Positions 54,623 to 63,091 of a stretch of 64,000 nucleotides of DNA are shown piece by piece. The first letter of the stretch is position 1. Each line of letters begins with the position of its first letter. The position numbers and the translations under genes were made by a program. Origin of the DNA: Rahnella sp. AA (GTDB taxonomy: Bacteria; Pseudomonadota; Gammaproteobacteria; Enterobacterales; Enterobacteriaceae). The notes under the pieces are model-generated. The model was not told where the DNA came from. It did not search any database and worked only from the letters and a program-made list of their open reading frames with translations. Location of the stretch: positions 186,001 through 250,000 of the forward strand of contig NZ_PITQ01000005.1 in the NCBI RefSeq assembly GCF_002834385.1, given 5' to 3'.

Positions 54623-55792
54623 ATGAATAATTATTCAAAAGATAAATTACCCTGGTTTGGTTTATTGGCTTTGTCTATGGCTTGCTTTATCACAATGTTG
54701 ACGGAAGCCATGCCTGCGGGGCTCTTGCTGTGGATTAGTCAGGACTTTGGTATATCTGCTAGTTACGGAGGTCAGCTGGTAACTGTTTATGCCGCGGGTT
54801 CATTGTTGAGTGCAATTCCTTTGATTACTTTAACTCAGGGTATGCGTCGTAAACCTTTATTGTTACTGGCCATCTTTGGATTTGCGATCGTCAATATAAT
54901 CACAGCATTTTCTACCAACTATATGCTGACTCTAGTTGTACGTTTTTTTGGTGGTGTTTTTGCTGGGTTAGTGTGGTCTTTAGCTGCCGGGTTTGCCATT
55001 CGCATGTCACCTCCTCATCTTGCTGGACGTGCGATTGCAATCGCAATGCTGGGAACCCCCTTAGCCCTAACAATCGGCGTACCCGCAGGTTCATATCTTG
55101 CGGGATTAATAGGTTGGCGTACTGACTTTATAGCTATGAGTGCGCTTACTATGATCTTAATTATTTGGGTTGTTATATCCGTGCCAGATGCAGCAGGCCA
55201 AAAAAATCGTGAACACCTTTCTCTTTTTCAAGTAGCCAAAATGAAGGGGGTATCAGTTGTTTTATTTGTAACTCTGATATTCATACTGGCACACAATACA
55301 ATTTTTACCTACATCGCATCATTTGTTTCAAATATAGGGCTCTCGGAACATATTGATTTAGTGTTATTTATTTTCGGCATAGCAGCACTGGTAGGTGTCT
55401 GGAGTGCCGGTCTCACCGTTGATCGATGGCCTAGAAAATCGATGATATTAAGCATTGTACTTTTTGCAGTATCAATCTTCGTACTAACGTTAACCAGACA
55501 TAACTGGTCAATATATGCGTCTATAGCTGCGTGGGGTTTCGCTTTCGGAGGTGCTCCAACCCTTTTGCAAGCCGCATTAGCAAAGACCGCTGGTGATGCT
55601 ATTGATGTTGCCCAATCAATGATGGTAACTATTTGGAATATTGCGATTGGTGGGGGAGGTATCCTGGGTGGGCTACTCTTAATGAATATAGGGGTGTTAT
55701 CTCTGCCATATTTTGTCACAGGTCTCTTGATTATTGCTTTTTTTATTACATTCTTCGCGCGCAAACATGGTTTTACTGATAAAGTAGAATAA
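54623..55792 (+). CDS. MFS transporter, DHA1 (AraJ/SotB-like) family
   Basis: A 389-residue protein with about twelve membrane segments. TEAMPAGLLLWISQDFGIS near the N-terminus, then YAAGSLLSAIPLITLT and VPAGSYLAGLIGWRTDF (motif C-like antiporter signature) match the AraJ/SotB/YdhP group of drug and sugar efflux pumps. It is AT-rich like the rest of the island and divergent from the seven-gene operon, so it is probably the exporter of the cluster's product or a self-resistance pump. It is followed by the LuxR-type regulator. Confidence 0.88.
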   Translation: MNNYSKDKLPWFGLLALSMACFITMLTEAMPAGLLLWISQDFGISASYGGQLVTVYAAGSLLSAIPLITLTQGMRRKPLLLLAIFGFAIVNIITAFSTNYMLTLVVRFFGGVFAGLVWSLAAGFAIRMSPPHLAGRAIAIAMLGTPLALTIGVPAGSYLAGLIGWRTDFIAMSALTMILIIWVVISVPDAAGQKNREHLSLFQVAKMKGVSVVLFVTLIFILAHNTIFTYIASFVSNIGLSEHIDLVLFIFGIAALVGVWSAGLTVDRWPRKSMILSIVLFAVSIFVLTLTRHNWSIYASIAAWGFAFGGAPTLLQAALAKTAGDAIDVAQSMMVTIWNIAIGGGGILGGLLLMNIGVLSLPYFVTGLLIIAFFITFFARKHGFTDKVE

Positions 55793-55884
55793 ATAGTAAA
55801 TCAATGAGATTGATTAGTATGAAGGAACATGCTATGAAAATACACAACCAACAACCCAATAACTTATTAAGATAGGTATCAGAT

Positions 55885-57069
55885 ATGGAAAGTCATGATA
55901 TCTTTTCTTCAGTATTGCGTCCACTTTACGGAGTGGACGATACACAATACTCAATTCAGAGAGTACTTAATAACATTAATGCTCTATTTTGTGTTTCATC
56001 TAGTTCCCTTTCATTACGAATAAGCAACACAAAAAAACCTGTGGATTTGATTTGTCATACAGGAGTAGATAGTTTTTTTTCTGATTTTTATCTTAAAAAA
56101 AGAAGCTATCATGATCCTATATCAGAAAGAGTCACTCGATACGAGCTGGATTCCGGATTTACTATGGCCGATCTATGTAATCAAGACCCTGAGTGGGGTA
56201 AAGTTCATAGATCTTCTTTTCAATCCTTTGGATATAAGGATGCACTACTTGTCAATTTTTACTCTCAAAATGGAGACCGGGGAATTCTAGCTGTCCGAAG
56301 TGATCCTCGTCGTGGAGAATTTAAGGTGGCAGATTCTGATACTATATCTCAATTATCTCCGCTTCTAAGAAATGCGCTTCATGTACATTTACAGTTATGT
56401 AATCAATCTCTAAACGAAACTGATATTCCTGATGCATTCAGTAATTCAGCAACTGCAATAATTAATATATCAAAGTCAGGCCGACTCATTAAAATGAATT
56501 CAGAAGGGCATGGGATACTAGTCAGAGAAGATGGTATATTGCTTCTGAACAACCATATAAAAATGCAAGATAGCCATAGCCATTTTCAGTTTAAAAAATC
56601 GTTGGTGGATATTTTTATAGCAACCAATCAATGCACAAAATTAATAAAAGTCCAGCGCGAAAGGGATAGGTTTTATCTGGTTCGTATAGTGGCTAACAAT
56701 TCAACATCGTTGAATGATCATAATGCTACATTAATTATATGTGATCCATTCCATAATGTTCGTAGCGAATCTATTTTATGTACGCTTTTTAATCTTACAC
56801 TTCGAGAAGCCAACGTTGCTACCCATTTGGGGAATGGGAGTAAGCTTAGCGATATAGCTACCCAAAATGGAGTATCAATTAATACGGTGAAAAGTCAACG
56901 TAATATCATATATGAAAAAATAGGGATTAGGAATCAAATTCAATTGGTGAGAATTGTCTGTTATCTGGAGATTATTGTGGAAACAGAGATTCAAACTCTT
57001 CATGAAAACAAATGGATATCATCTTCATTACATGATTCCATATTTCAAAAATTAAACATTGATAAATAA
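55885..57069 (+). CDS. LuxR-type (GerE-domain) transcriptional regulator
   Basis: A 394-residue protein. The C-terminal domain is a LuxR/GerE helix-turn-helix: FNLTLREANVATHLGNG, then LSDIATQNGVSINTVKSQ and IYEKIGIRNQIQLVRI. The 300-residue N-terminal part is soluble with mixed alpha/beta content and could be a PAS/GAF-like sensor; it does not show the acyl-homoserine-lactone-binding tryptophan pattern of quorum LuxR proteins. It lies 92 bases after the MFS gene, on the same strand and in the same AT-rich island, and is the likely cluster-specific activator. The ligand is unknown. Confidence 0.85.
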   Translation: MESHDIFSSVLRPLYGVDDTQYSIQRVLNNINALFCVSSSSLSLRISNTKKPVDLICHTGVDSFFSDFYLKKRSYHDPISERVTRYELDSGFTMADLCNQDPEWGKVHRSSFQSFGYKDALLVNFYSQNGDRGILAVRSDPRRGEFKVADSDTISQLSPLLRNALHVHLQLCNQSLNETDIPDAFSNSATAIINISKSGRLIKMNSEGHGILVREDGILLLNNHIKMQDSHSHFQFKKSLVDIFIATNQCTKLIKVQRERDRFYLVRIVANNSTSLNDHNATLIICDPFHNVRSESILCTLFNLTLREANVATHLGNGSKLSDIATQNGVSINTVKSQRNIIYEKIGIRNQIQLVRIVCYLEIIVETEIQTLHENKWISSSLHDSIFQKLNIDK

Positions 57070-57203
57070 GTTACTTTTTTATTTCTTCACATTTTATCCA
57101 GGCGAAGGGTGCCAACCACAGAACCCTCTTTAAGCACATCGGTTTTAGTTCCAAGCACTTTTTTATATTTCCGGGTTTTCAGGAAAGGGGTGGAAAGCGG
57201 AAA

Positions 57204-57228
57204 TAAAAAAGCGCGGTCTCCCGCGCCT
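57204..57228 (-). terminator. terminator of mqo copy 2
   Basis: On the minus strand the stem GCGCGG/CCGCGC with loop GAGA is followed by six T residues. It lies 26 bases after the mqo copy 2 stop. Confidence 0.88.
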
Positions 57229-57254
57229 TCAAAATCACTGCTTAACCAATCCGG

Positions 57255-58898
57255 TCAGAGCGCGACGTCAGCCACGACTTTTTGCTCTTTTTTCGGTGCA
57301 GCATTTGTCTCTGCCGCCGGTGCCGGTTCAGCCGCTTTGGGTTGCGGATTGTCCAGCATCAGAACGCGGCTGGTGTCGCCCAGTTCTTTCTCGGTGGCGG
57401 CGACGTTGCCGTTCAGCTCAGTGCCGTAAGAAGGGATGATTTCCTTCAGTTTCGCCTGCCATTCCGGTGTGGCAACTTTGTCTTTAAACACTTTTTCCAT
57501 CAGGTGCAGCATGATCGGTGCCGCAGTAGACGCGCCCGGTGATGCGCCCAGCAGCGCGGTAATACTGCCATCTTTGGAGCTCACCACTTCGGTGCCCAGA
57601 CGCAGAACGCCGCCTTCTTTCTCATCTTTCTTGATGATCTGCACGCGCTGACCAGCTTCCCACAAGCGCCAGTCTTCTTTCTTCGCATCCGGGAAGTATT
57701 CACGCAACGCATCGAAACGGTCTTCATCGGACAACATCACCTGGCTGACCAGGTATTTCACCAGATCAAAGTTGTCGATACCCACGTGGGTCATCGGCAT
57801 GATGTTGGAGAAATTGACGCTGCCGAACAGATCCCACAGGGAACCGTTTTTCAGGAATTTGCTGGAGAAGGTCGCAAACGGCCCGAACAGCAGAACCTGT
57901 TTACCATCAAGAATACGGGTGTCGAGGTGCGGAACGGACATCGGCGGGGAGCCGACAGCAGCTTTGCCGTACACTTTCGCCAGATGGCGTTTTACGATTT
58001 CCGGGTTCTCAGTCACCAGGAACTGGCCGCCAACCGGGAAGCCGCCGTAGTTATCCGCTTCAGGAATACCGGATTCCTGCAACAGGGTCAGGGACGCACC
58101 GCCCGCACCGATAAAGACGAATTTCGCCTTAATGACGCTTTCTTTGCCGTCATTTTTCAGGTCAGCCACCGTCACGTTCCAGGTGTTATCCGGGTTACGT
58201 TTGATGCCGCGCACTTCATGGCCGAGGCTCAGCGAGAAGTTGGGTTTTTTCTGCAGCGAGGCCACCAGCTGGCGGGTGATTTCACCGAAGTTCACGTCGG
58301 TACCGATCGGAATACGGGTCGCCGCAATTTTCTGTTTCGGGTCACGGCCTTCCATCACCAGCGGGATCCACTGTTTGATTTGCGCCGGGTCTTCTGAATA
58401 TTCCATGCCGCGGAACAGCGTGCTTTGTTGCAGCGCCGCGAAACGTTTACGCAGGAAATTGATGTTGTCGTCACCCCACACAAAACTCATGTGCGGCGTG
58501 CTGTTGATGAAGGAACGCGGGTTGTGCAGAACGCCGTTCTGTACCTGATAAGTCCAGAACTGGCGGGAAATCTGGAAGGATTCGTTGATTTCGACCGCTT
58601 TGGAAATGTCGATGCTGCCGTCGGCTTTTTCCGGCGTGTAGTTCATTTCAGCCAGCGCAGAGTGCCCGGTACCGGCGTTGTTCCAGCCGTTGGAGCTTTC
58701 GAGCGCCACACCGTCCAGACGCTCGACCATGTCGATTGACCAGTCTGGCTCTAATTCCTGAAGGTATGTCCCCAGCGTCGCGCTCATAATGCCGCCGCCG
58801 ATCAGTAACACATCAACGGGCTTTTCATCTTCTGCGAACGCTGTCTGGCTGAATGCAACCACGTTAAGGCAGAGGATCATGGCGAGTATCTTTCTCAT
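57255..58898 (-). CDS. mqo: malate:quinone oxidoreductase, copy 2
   Basis: A 547-residue Mqo, with the same catalytic landmarks as copy 1 ([50 protein letters not shown]). This copy begins [20 protein letters not shown] and then FAEDEKPV, a typical signal-like hydrophobic leader, as found on E. coli Mqo. The C-terminus is Ala/Glu/Lys-rich ([19 protein letters not shown]) and ends in VADVAL. It is on the same strand as copy 1, and the 15 bases upstream of both starts are the same (GACGTCTGTTTCTCT read on the plus strand), so the pair arose by duplication. The island lies between them. Confidence 0.95.
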   Translation of the reverse strand: MRKILAMILCLNVVAFSQTAFAEDEKPVDVLLIGGGIMSATLGTYLQELEPDWSIDMVERLDGVALESSNGWNNAGTGHSALAEMNYTPEKADGSIDISKAVEINESFQISRQFWTYQVQNGVLHNPRSFINSTPHMSFVWGDDNINFLRKRFAALQQSTLFRGMEYSEDPAQIKQWIPLVMEGRDPKQKIAATRIPIGTDVNFGEITRQLVASLQKKPNFSLSLGHEVRGIKRNPDNTWNVTVADLKNDGKESVIKAKFVFIGAGGASLTLLQESGIPEADNYGGFPVGGQFLVTENPEIVKRHLAKVYGKAAVGSPPMSVPHLDTRILDGKQVLLFGPFATFSSKFLKNGSLWDLFGSVNFSNIMPMTHVGIDNFDLVKYLVSQVMLSDEDRFDALREYFPDAKKEDWRLWEAGQRVQIIKKDEKEGGVLRLGTEVVSSKDGSITALLGASPGASTAAPIMLHLMEKVFKDKVATPEWQAKLKEIIPSYGTELNGNVAATEKELGDTSRVLMLDNPQPKAAEPAPAAETNAAPKKEQKVVADVAL

Positions 58899-59200
58899 GA
58901 CGTCTGTTTCTCTGAATGTTTAGTTTTAGTTTTGCAGGTGAAAGCTATCCAGATTCCCTGGATAAACGAAATCAACAACCCGGTGCGGTGGGGAAATAAG
59001 CGATTATTTCCTCAGAGTCTGAAAGGACAATAATGGGGAGTAACGAAAACCGCGGTGAACAACGACAAATCAACCACACAAATGTTACCGAATACTCATA
59101 TTATCGAGATTTCGTAAACAATTTAACATCGTCGTTACGTGCATTAAAAATAGTTTAATACTTTAAATAATTACATAAGTTAGTTTCGGGGAGAAACTAC
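58899..59200. other. mqo copy 2 upstream region
   Basis: About 300 bases of AT-rich intergenic sequence lie between the mqo copy 2 start and the anti-sigma stop. The first bases match the region upstream of mqo copy 1. No exact CRP core is seen, unlike copy 1. No gene or clear hairpin is seen. Confidence 0.5.
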
Positions 59201-59986
59201 TCAGGCGAGATTAGCCCGCAAAGCCGCGGCCTGCGCGGCCATAACGGCCGCGGGACTGTGGCCGATCAGCATGAAGTTGTAACCCGCCTCGCGCCAGTAA
59301 ACGACGTTCATTTTCTGCCGGATCTCGCTTTCCTGCGCCGTATTATCCCGGTGTTCGCTGCGGGTAATGCACAGCGCCATCGGCCCGTAACGCGCATCAA
59401 GGTAAGTGATCTGCGCAATATCGTAGTCGTCGTAATGCAAAATACGGGCGTTTTTCAGCTCAGCGCCCTGCACTTCCAGCGCTGCCGGGCTGAGCCCGAT
59501 GCCCATCGTTTTATGCACCCGCGCCAGCTGAATTTGTTGTTGTTCAGCAGAGTCATTCACGTCCGCCAGCGTCTGCGCGGTGTACAGCGACATGTAATCC
59601 GCCACGCGATCGCGCCAGTTGTCTTTGGAAGATTCACCGGAAAGCAGCGCGGAATAGCGTCCGGCGAGCAGCCCGACGGCCATAAAGCTGACCGAAGCTG
59701 CCAGCAACGCACGGCGGCTGAATCCGCGCGAACGTGCAACCGGTGCGCCCGGTATCGCGTCCAAAGCTGCCTGCAAACGCCCCACCGGCGCGTCCTGCAA
59801 CATCGACCCGAACGCATCGTGGAAAGGTAAATTGCTGCGCGCCATCTGCGCCAGACGCCCGGCCAGTACGTCGTCTGCGGCGAGCCGTGTATCAAACTGC
59901 GCCCGCTGATTTTCACTCAGCCGGTTATCAAGATAGGCAACCAGAACTTCATCGGAGAAAGGCGCTGGCGGGATTTCGCGGGTCAT
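59201..59986 (-). CDS. anti-sigma factor of the ECF pair
   Basis: A 261-residue membrane protein. Residues 1-85 form a cytoplasmic anti-sigma domain (SDEVLVAYLDNRLSENQRAQF), without the HxxxCxxC zinc motif of zinc-binding anti-sigmas. One membrane segment follows at about 91-110 (LLAASVSFMAVGLLAGRYSA). A periplasmic domain of about 150 residues ends the protein (YDIAQITYLDARYGPMALCI, VVYWREAGYNFMLIGHSP). It overlaps the sigma gene by four bases, the usual arrangement. It should hold the sigma factor inactive until a periplasmic or redox signal. The same operon carries a cytochrome b561 and a TPR protein. Confidence 0.87.
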   Translation of the reverse strand: MTREIPPAPFSDEVLVAYLDNRLSENQRAQFDTRLAADDVLAGRLAQMARSNLPFHDAFGSMLQDAPVGRLQAALDAIPGAPVARSRGFSRRALLAASVSFMAVGLLAGRYSALLSGESSKDNWRDRVADYMSLYTAQTLADVNDSAEQQQIQLARVHKTMGIGLSPAALEVQGAELKNARILHYDDYDIAQITYLDARYGPMALCITRSEHRDNTAQESEIRQKMNVVYWREAGYNFMLIGHSPAAVMAAQAAALRANLA

Positions 59987-60501
59987 GTTTTCTCTCCCTG
60001 TTGTGGCTGAGCGCCGGAACCGGTGTCTTTTGCCAGCGAAAGCCGGGCAGCGGCCAGACGGCTCATAATGGTGCCAATAGGCACTGACAGCGTCATTGCC
60101 GCTTCCTGATAGGTAAAACCTTCGACATACACCAGAAACACCGCATTCCGCTGGGCTTCCGGCAGGGCATTCACCCGCTGCATCACCTGCGTATGCCAGT
60201 GCCGGTCTTCAAAAGAGAACGCATCGGCGGGCACGTCTGTTTCACTGACATCGACAAATCCCTGCCCCTGACGGACGTGCTGCGCCCTGAGTTCGTTGAC
60301 CCATAGGGAGTGCAGAATCGAAAAGAACCAGCGATCGGCTCCGGCGCGATCAACCACCTGCGCGCAGCGTTCAAGTGCCCGCACGCAGGTCGATTGCACC
60401 AGATCATCTGCCACATCCGGCTTGCGCGATAACACCATCGCGTAACGCCACAGACGCGCCAGACACTGACTCAGTTCATGACGTAAGTCGGTGGGTGAAA
60501 T
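59983..60501 (-). CDS. ECF-type sigma-70 family factor with apparent AUU start
   Basis: About 172 residues. Region 2 is LRHELSQCLARLWRYAMVLS with VADDLVQSTCVRALERC, and region 4 is LPEAQRNAVFLVYVEGFTYQE plus VPIGTIMSRLAAARLSL, each read in parts. Region 2 begins upstream of the first ATG (60438), which would cut into it. The frame is open back to a TAA at 60502-60504, and the only candidate initiator before region 2 is ATT at 60501, with GGGGA about nine bases upstream. AUU initiation is rare but known for infC. The stop overlaps the anti-sigma start. The sigma factor would transcribe a small regulon, probably including this operon. Confidence 0.8.
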   Translation of the reverse strand: MSPTDLRHELSQCLARLWRYAMVLSRKPDVADDLVQSTCVRALERCAQVVDRAGADRWFFSILHSLWVNELRAQHVRQGQGFVDVSETDVPADAFSFEDRHWHTQVMQRVNALPEAQRNAVFLVYVEGFTYQEAAMTLSVPIGTIMSRLAAARLSLAKDTGSGAQPQQGEKT

Positions 60502-60517
60502 TTAGCGTTTCCCCGTT

Positions 60518-61060
60518 TCAGGATTCAGGATGTCCGGCGATGGCCGCGCTCAGATCGCGATACTCTTCGCAGCCGGTGCCGCACAGGCCTTTGATGGTCG
60601 CCAGTTGCGCTTTCGCGAGATCAGGACGCCCTTTAATCATATAAGCCTCGCCGAGATATTCCCGGACTTTGGCGTAATTCGCGTCGATGGCGATAGATTT
60701 CTGATAATAGCTGATGCCTTCGTCGGTACGCCCGAGTTTGCGGGTAGCGTAGCCGCGATAGTTCCAGGCTTCTTTGGTGTTCAGGTCTTTCAGCGTGTCG
60801 AGCACCGTCAGCGCTTCCTGATACCGGCCCGTTTTCGCCAGATGGTAGGCGTACTGGGTTTTGTCCTGATCGGAAATCATGCTGCCTTTATCCACCATGC
60901 AGCTTTTGGTTTTGCTGTCGTAGATTTGCCCCTTCGGGCAGTCCGGCGTTTTTTTCTCATCAGAATCATCACCCATCGCGTGCGCGGCGGCGCTGAACAT
61001 CAGCAAATTACCCGCCAGACACACCACCGACAACGCCTGAATCACTGTTTTTGTCTTCAT
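60518..61060 (-). CDS. exported TPR-repeat protein
   Basis: A 180-residue protein with a signal peptide (MKTKTVIQALSVVCLAGNLL, cleavage near SAAAHA) followed by a short Cys-containing segment CPKGQIYDSKTKSCMVDKG. It then has two or three tetratricopeptide repeats (AYHLAKTGRYQEALTVLDTL, WNYRGYATRKLGRTDEGISYYQKSI, read in parts). It is probably periplasmic and involved in protein contacts. It lies 32 bases after the cytochrome gene and 17 before the sigma start in the same operon. A role as a sensor partner of the anti-sigma factor is a guess. Confidence 0.82.
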   Translation of the reverse strand: MKTKTVIQALSVVCLAGNLLMFSAAAHAMGDDSDEKKTPDCPKGQIYDSKTKSCMVDKGSMISDQDKTQYAYHLAKTGRYQEALTVLDTLKDLNTKEAWNYRGYATRKLGRTDEGISYYQKSIAIDANYAKVREYLGEAYMIKGRPDLAKAQLATIKGLCGTGCEEYRDLSAAIAGHPES

Positions 61061-61091
61061 AGTTTTCGTCTTCCTGTAGGGGAGAGTTTAT

Positions 61092-61670
61092 TTACGGGCG
61101 GCTGACGCGGCCCGGGAGCATGCGGCGCAAAATGCCGTCGCGGAGAACGTAGTGATGGAACAGTGCGGCCAGCGCATGTACGCCCGCTAAAACAATCAGC
61201 GCCCAGGCCACGTTGTTGTGTAACGTGCCGAAGGTTCGGGTCATCACGCTGTCGAAGTTGAAAACGTCAGGAATGGGGAAAAGCCCGAAGAAGTAGAAGG
61301 GCTCGGCCTGCGACCAGCGGAACAAAAAGCCCAGCACGATTTGCGTGATCAGCAAAATGTAGAGCGCCAGATGGGTCAGATGCGCCGCCGCTTTCATCAT
61401 CACCGGCATGGCGACAGGTTCCTGTTTGCTGCGCCCGGTGCTGACCGTAAACAGACGCCAGAGCAAACGCCCGAGGATAATCGCCGCCAGTAAAATCCCG
61501 ACAGAAATATGCACGGATTGCAGCCCTTTGCGCAGCGGCGTGCCGCGCTCAAGCACTTCCCAGATATGCGCGCTGGCAAACAGAAAAATGACGCACAGCG
61601 CCGTCAGCCAGTGCAGAAGAATGGTCAGCCCGTCGTAACGGTGGCGGGAAACAGAAGTGGAAGTTTGCAT
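61092..61670 (-). CDS. cytochrome b561 family protein
   Basis: A 192-residue membrane protein with four hydrophobic segments and the haem-binding histidines of cytochrome b561: RYDGLTILLHWLTALCVIFL in helix 1, QSVHISVGILLAAIILGRLL in helix 2, HLTHLALYILLITQIVLGFL in helix 3 and TLHNNVAWALIVLAGVHALA with HHYVLRDGIL in helix 4. Such proteins pass electrons from the quinone pool. I chose the ATG at 61670 because the conserved helix starts soon after; an upstream ATG at 61718 would add a non-conserved 16-residue leader. It opens the operon with the TPR, sigma and anti-sigma genes, which hints at redox sensing. Confidence 0.87.
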   Translation of the reverse strand: MQTSTSVSRHRYDGLTILLHWLTALCVIFLFASAHIWEVLERGTPLRKGLQSVHISVGILLAAIILGRLLWRLFTVSTGRSKQEPVAMPVMMKAAAHLTHLALYILLITQIVLGFLFRWSQAEPFYFFGLFPIPDVFNFDSVMTRTFGTLHNNVAWALIVLAGVHALAALFHHYVLRDGILRRMLPGRVSRP

Positions 61671-61761
61671 AAAAAACGGTGCCCGTAAGTGTTCGATATG
61701 AGGTAAACACCTGAGCACCGCTTTTTATTCGGTATGAGGGAAAAATAATTTTCAGAAATCG

Positions 61762-62820
61762 TTAAACGCTGGTCGTCCGGTTGCGTCCGTGAGTTTTGGA
61801 CTGATACAACGCGCCGTCGGCCACAATGATGTTTTCCTGCAGGCTTTTGCCCGGCTGGTAACACGCCACCCCCAGAGAAACGGTGATCTGGAAAGGTTCG
61901 CCGTCTGCATTAGTAAAGACCGTGCTTTCGACCGCGCGACGGATACGTTCACAGCATTTCACACATTCATAGGCATTGCCGCTGGCAATCAGAATCACAA
62001 ATTCTTCGCCGCCAAAACGCGCCAGAACGTCGTCTTTTCGCAGCATCATCCGCGCCACATTCGCCACGCGCACCAGCACGTCATCGCCGATGGCATGTCC
62101 GTAGGTATCGTTCACTTTCTTGAAGAAATCGATATCCAGCATCGCCAGCCCGAATCCGCTGTGGTTTTTCTGCACCGCTTTCAGATGCTCTTCCAGCCCC
62201 ATGCGGTTAAATGTTTTGGTGAGAAAATCCATCGACGAGTTTTCTTTCTCGCGGAAAAACGCACGCACATAGCGAAATTTCCCCCCGAGGCCGTGATAAC
62301 AGATAAACAGGCAAAAAAGCGTCACCAGCTGGTAAGCCAGTGAGCGCAAAATAATCTCCCAGGAATGCAGGTAAGGAATAGACACCAGGAGGCGGAAGAG
62401 CAGCACGACTGAAATCGCGATGGCAAACGTCCGGATGTTGTTATCGCGCCACGGGCGGAAATAGCAGATAACCGCAATCATGGCCACCACAATCAGGTTG
62501 TCGAGCGTGAACATTCCGGTGAGGAAAAACTTCACCACAAACGCGCAAACGACGCTGAGCCAGCCGACGTAGAACACACAAATCACCAGCGGGATCATCT
62601 CGAAGCTGTAATACACCGTTTCGCTGAGGCGGAACAAATCACGATCCAGAAAAGCCGCCACGGCGCCGCAGAGCACCCCGAACAACACGCGTTTGTAGAG
62701 CGGTGAAGTGGGCCCGAGCGGGCTGTCGCTGCTGAGGAAAAAATAGAAAAACACCAGGCTTGCGTAAGTCACACAAATATTAATGTAAAGCGCATCCAGG
62801 GACCGAATCACCTGTTCCAT
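61762..62820 (-). CDS. membrane-bound diguanylate cyclase
   Basis: A 352-residue protein. Six hydrophobic segments (residues about 10-185) are followed by a C-terminal GGDEF domain: STTMDF-type linker, LAMLDIDFFKKVNDTYGHAIGD (read in parts), and the active GGEEF. The autoinhibitory I-site RxxD is present as RKDD five residues before GGEEF. It should convert two GTP to cyclic di-GMP and be feedback-limited. The membrane domain does not match a sensor I can name with confidence. It is divergent from ycgR, whose product binds c-di-GMP and slows the flagellar motor. Confidence 0.9.
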   Translation of the reverse strand: MEQVIRSLDALYINICVTYASLVFFYFFLSSDSPLGPTSPLYKRVLFGVLCGAVAAFLDRDLFRLSETVYYSFEMIPLVICVFYVGWLSVVCAFVVKFFLTGMFTLDNLIVVAMIAVICYFRPWRDNNIRTFAIAISVVLLFRLLVSIPYLHSWEIILRSLAYQLVTLFCLFICYHGLGGKFRYVRAFFREKENSSMDFLTKTFNRMGLEEHLKAVQKNHSGFGLAMLDIDFFKKVNDTYGHAIGDDVLVRVANVARMMLRKDDVLARFGGEEFVILIASGNAYECVKCCERIRRAVESTVFTNADGEPFQITVSLGVACYQPGKSLQENIIVADGALYQSKTHGRNRTTSV

Positions 62821-62994
62821 AAAACTCCTGTAGCCCGCCGCGCAGCGGATAGCAAAAAATCCATGCCAGAGGGGAAAAAATAGCCTTCGATAGTGTGAAA
62901 GATAGCCTATATATAAAGTTAAGACGGCACAAACGGCGGTCTGACTTCAGCGGAATTTCACTTTAATTCAGAGAAAATATCAGTTATTACACAA

Positions 62995-63021
62995 TAAAGA
63001 TTTGTTCTGAGTAGCCGATAA
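62995..63021 (+). promoter_or_regulatory. sigma-28 (FliA) promoter of ycgR
   Basis: TAAAGATT at 62995-63002, an 11-base spacer and GCCGATAA at 63014-63021 match the FliA consensus TAAAGTTT-N11-GCCGATAA in all but one base. It stands 70 bases before the ycgR start. E. coli ycgR is a class 3 flagellar gene, which fits. Confidence 0.9.
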
Positions 63022-63091
63022 CCGTATTGGGCGCCTTACACGTCGACGGCTGCGCCATAAATTTGCATTTATTTCTTATGAGGTGTGGCAG

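Noticed and set aside
57087-57203. Minus-strand open stretch ending KEGSVVGTLRLDKM between the LuxR gene and mqo copy 2
   Set aside because: It looks protein-like for about 30 codons but has no start, overlaps the mqo terminator and matches no family I know. A decayed gene end is possible but not supported.
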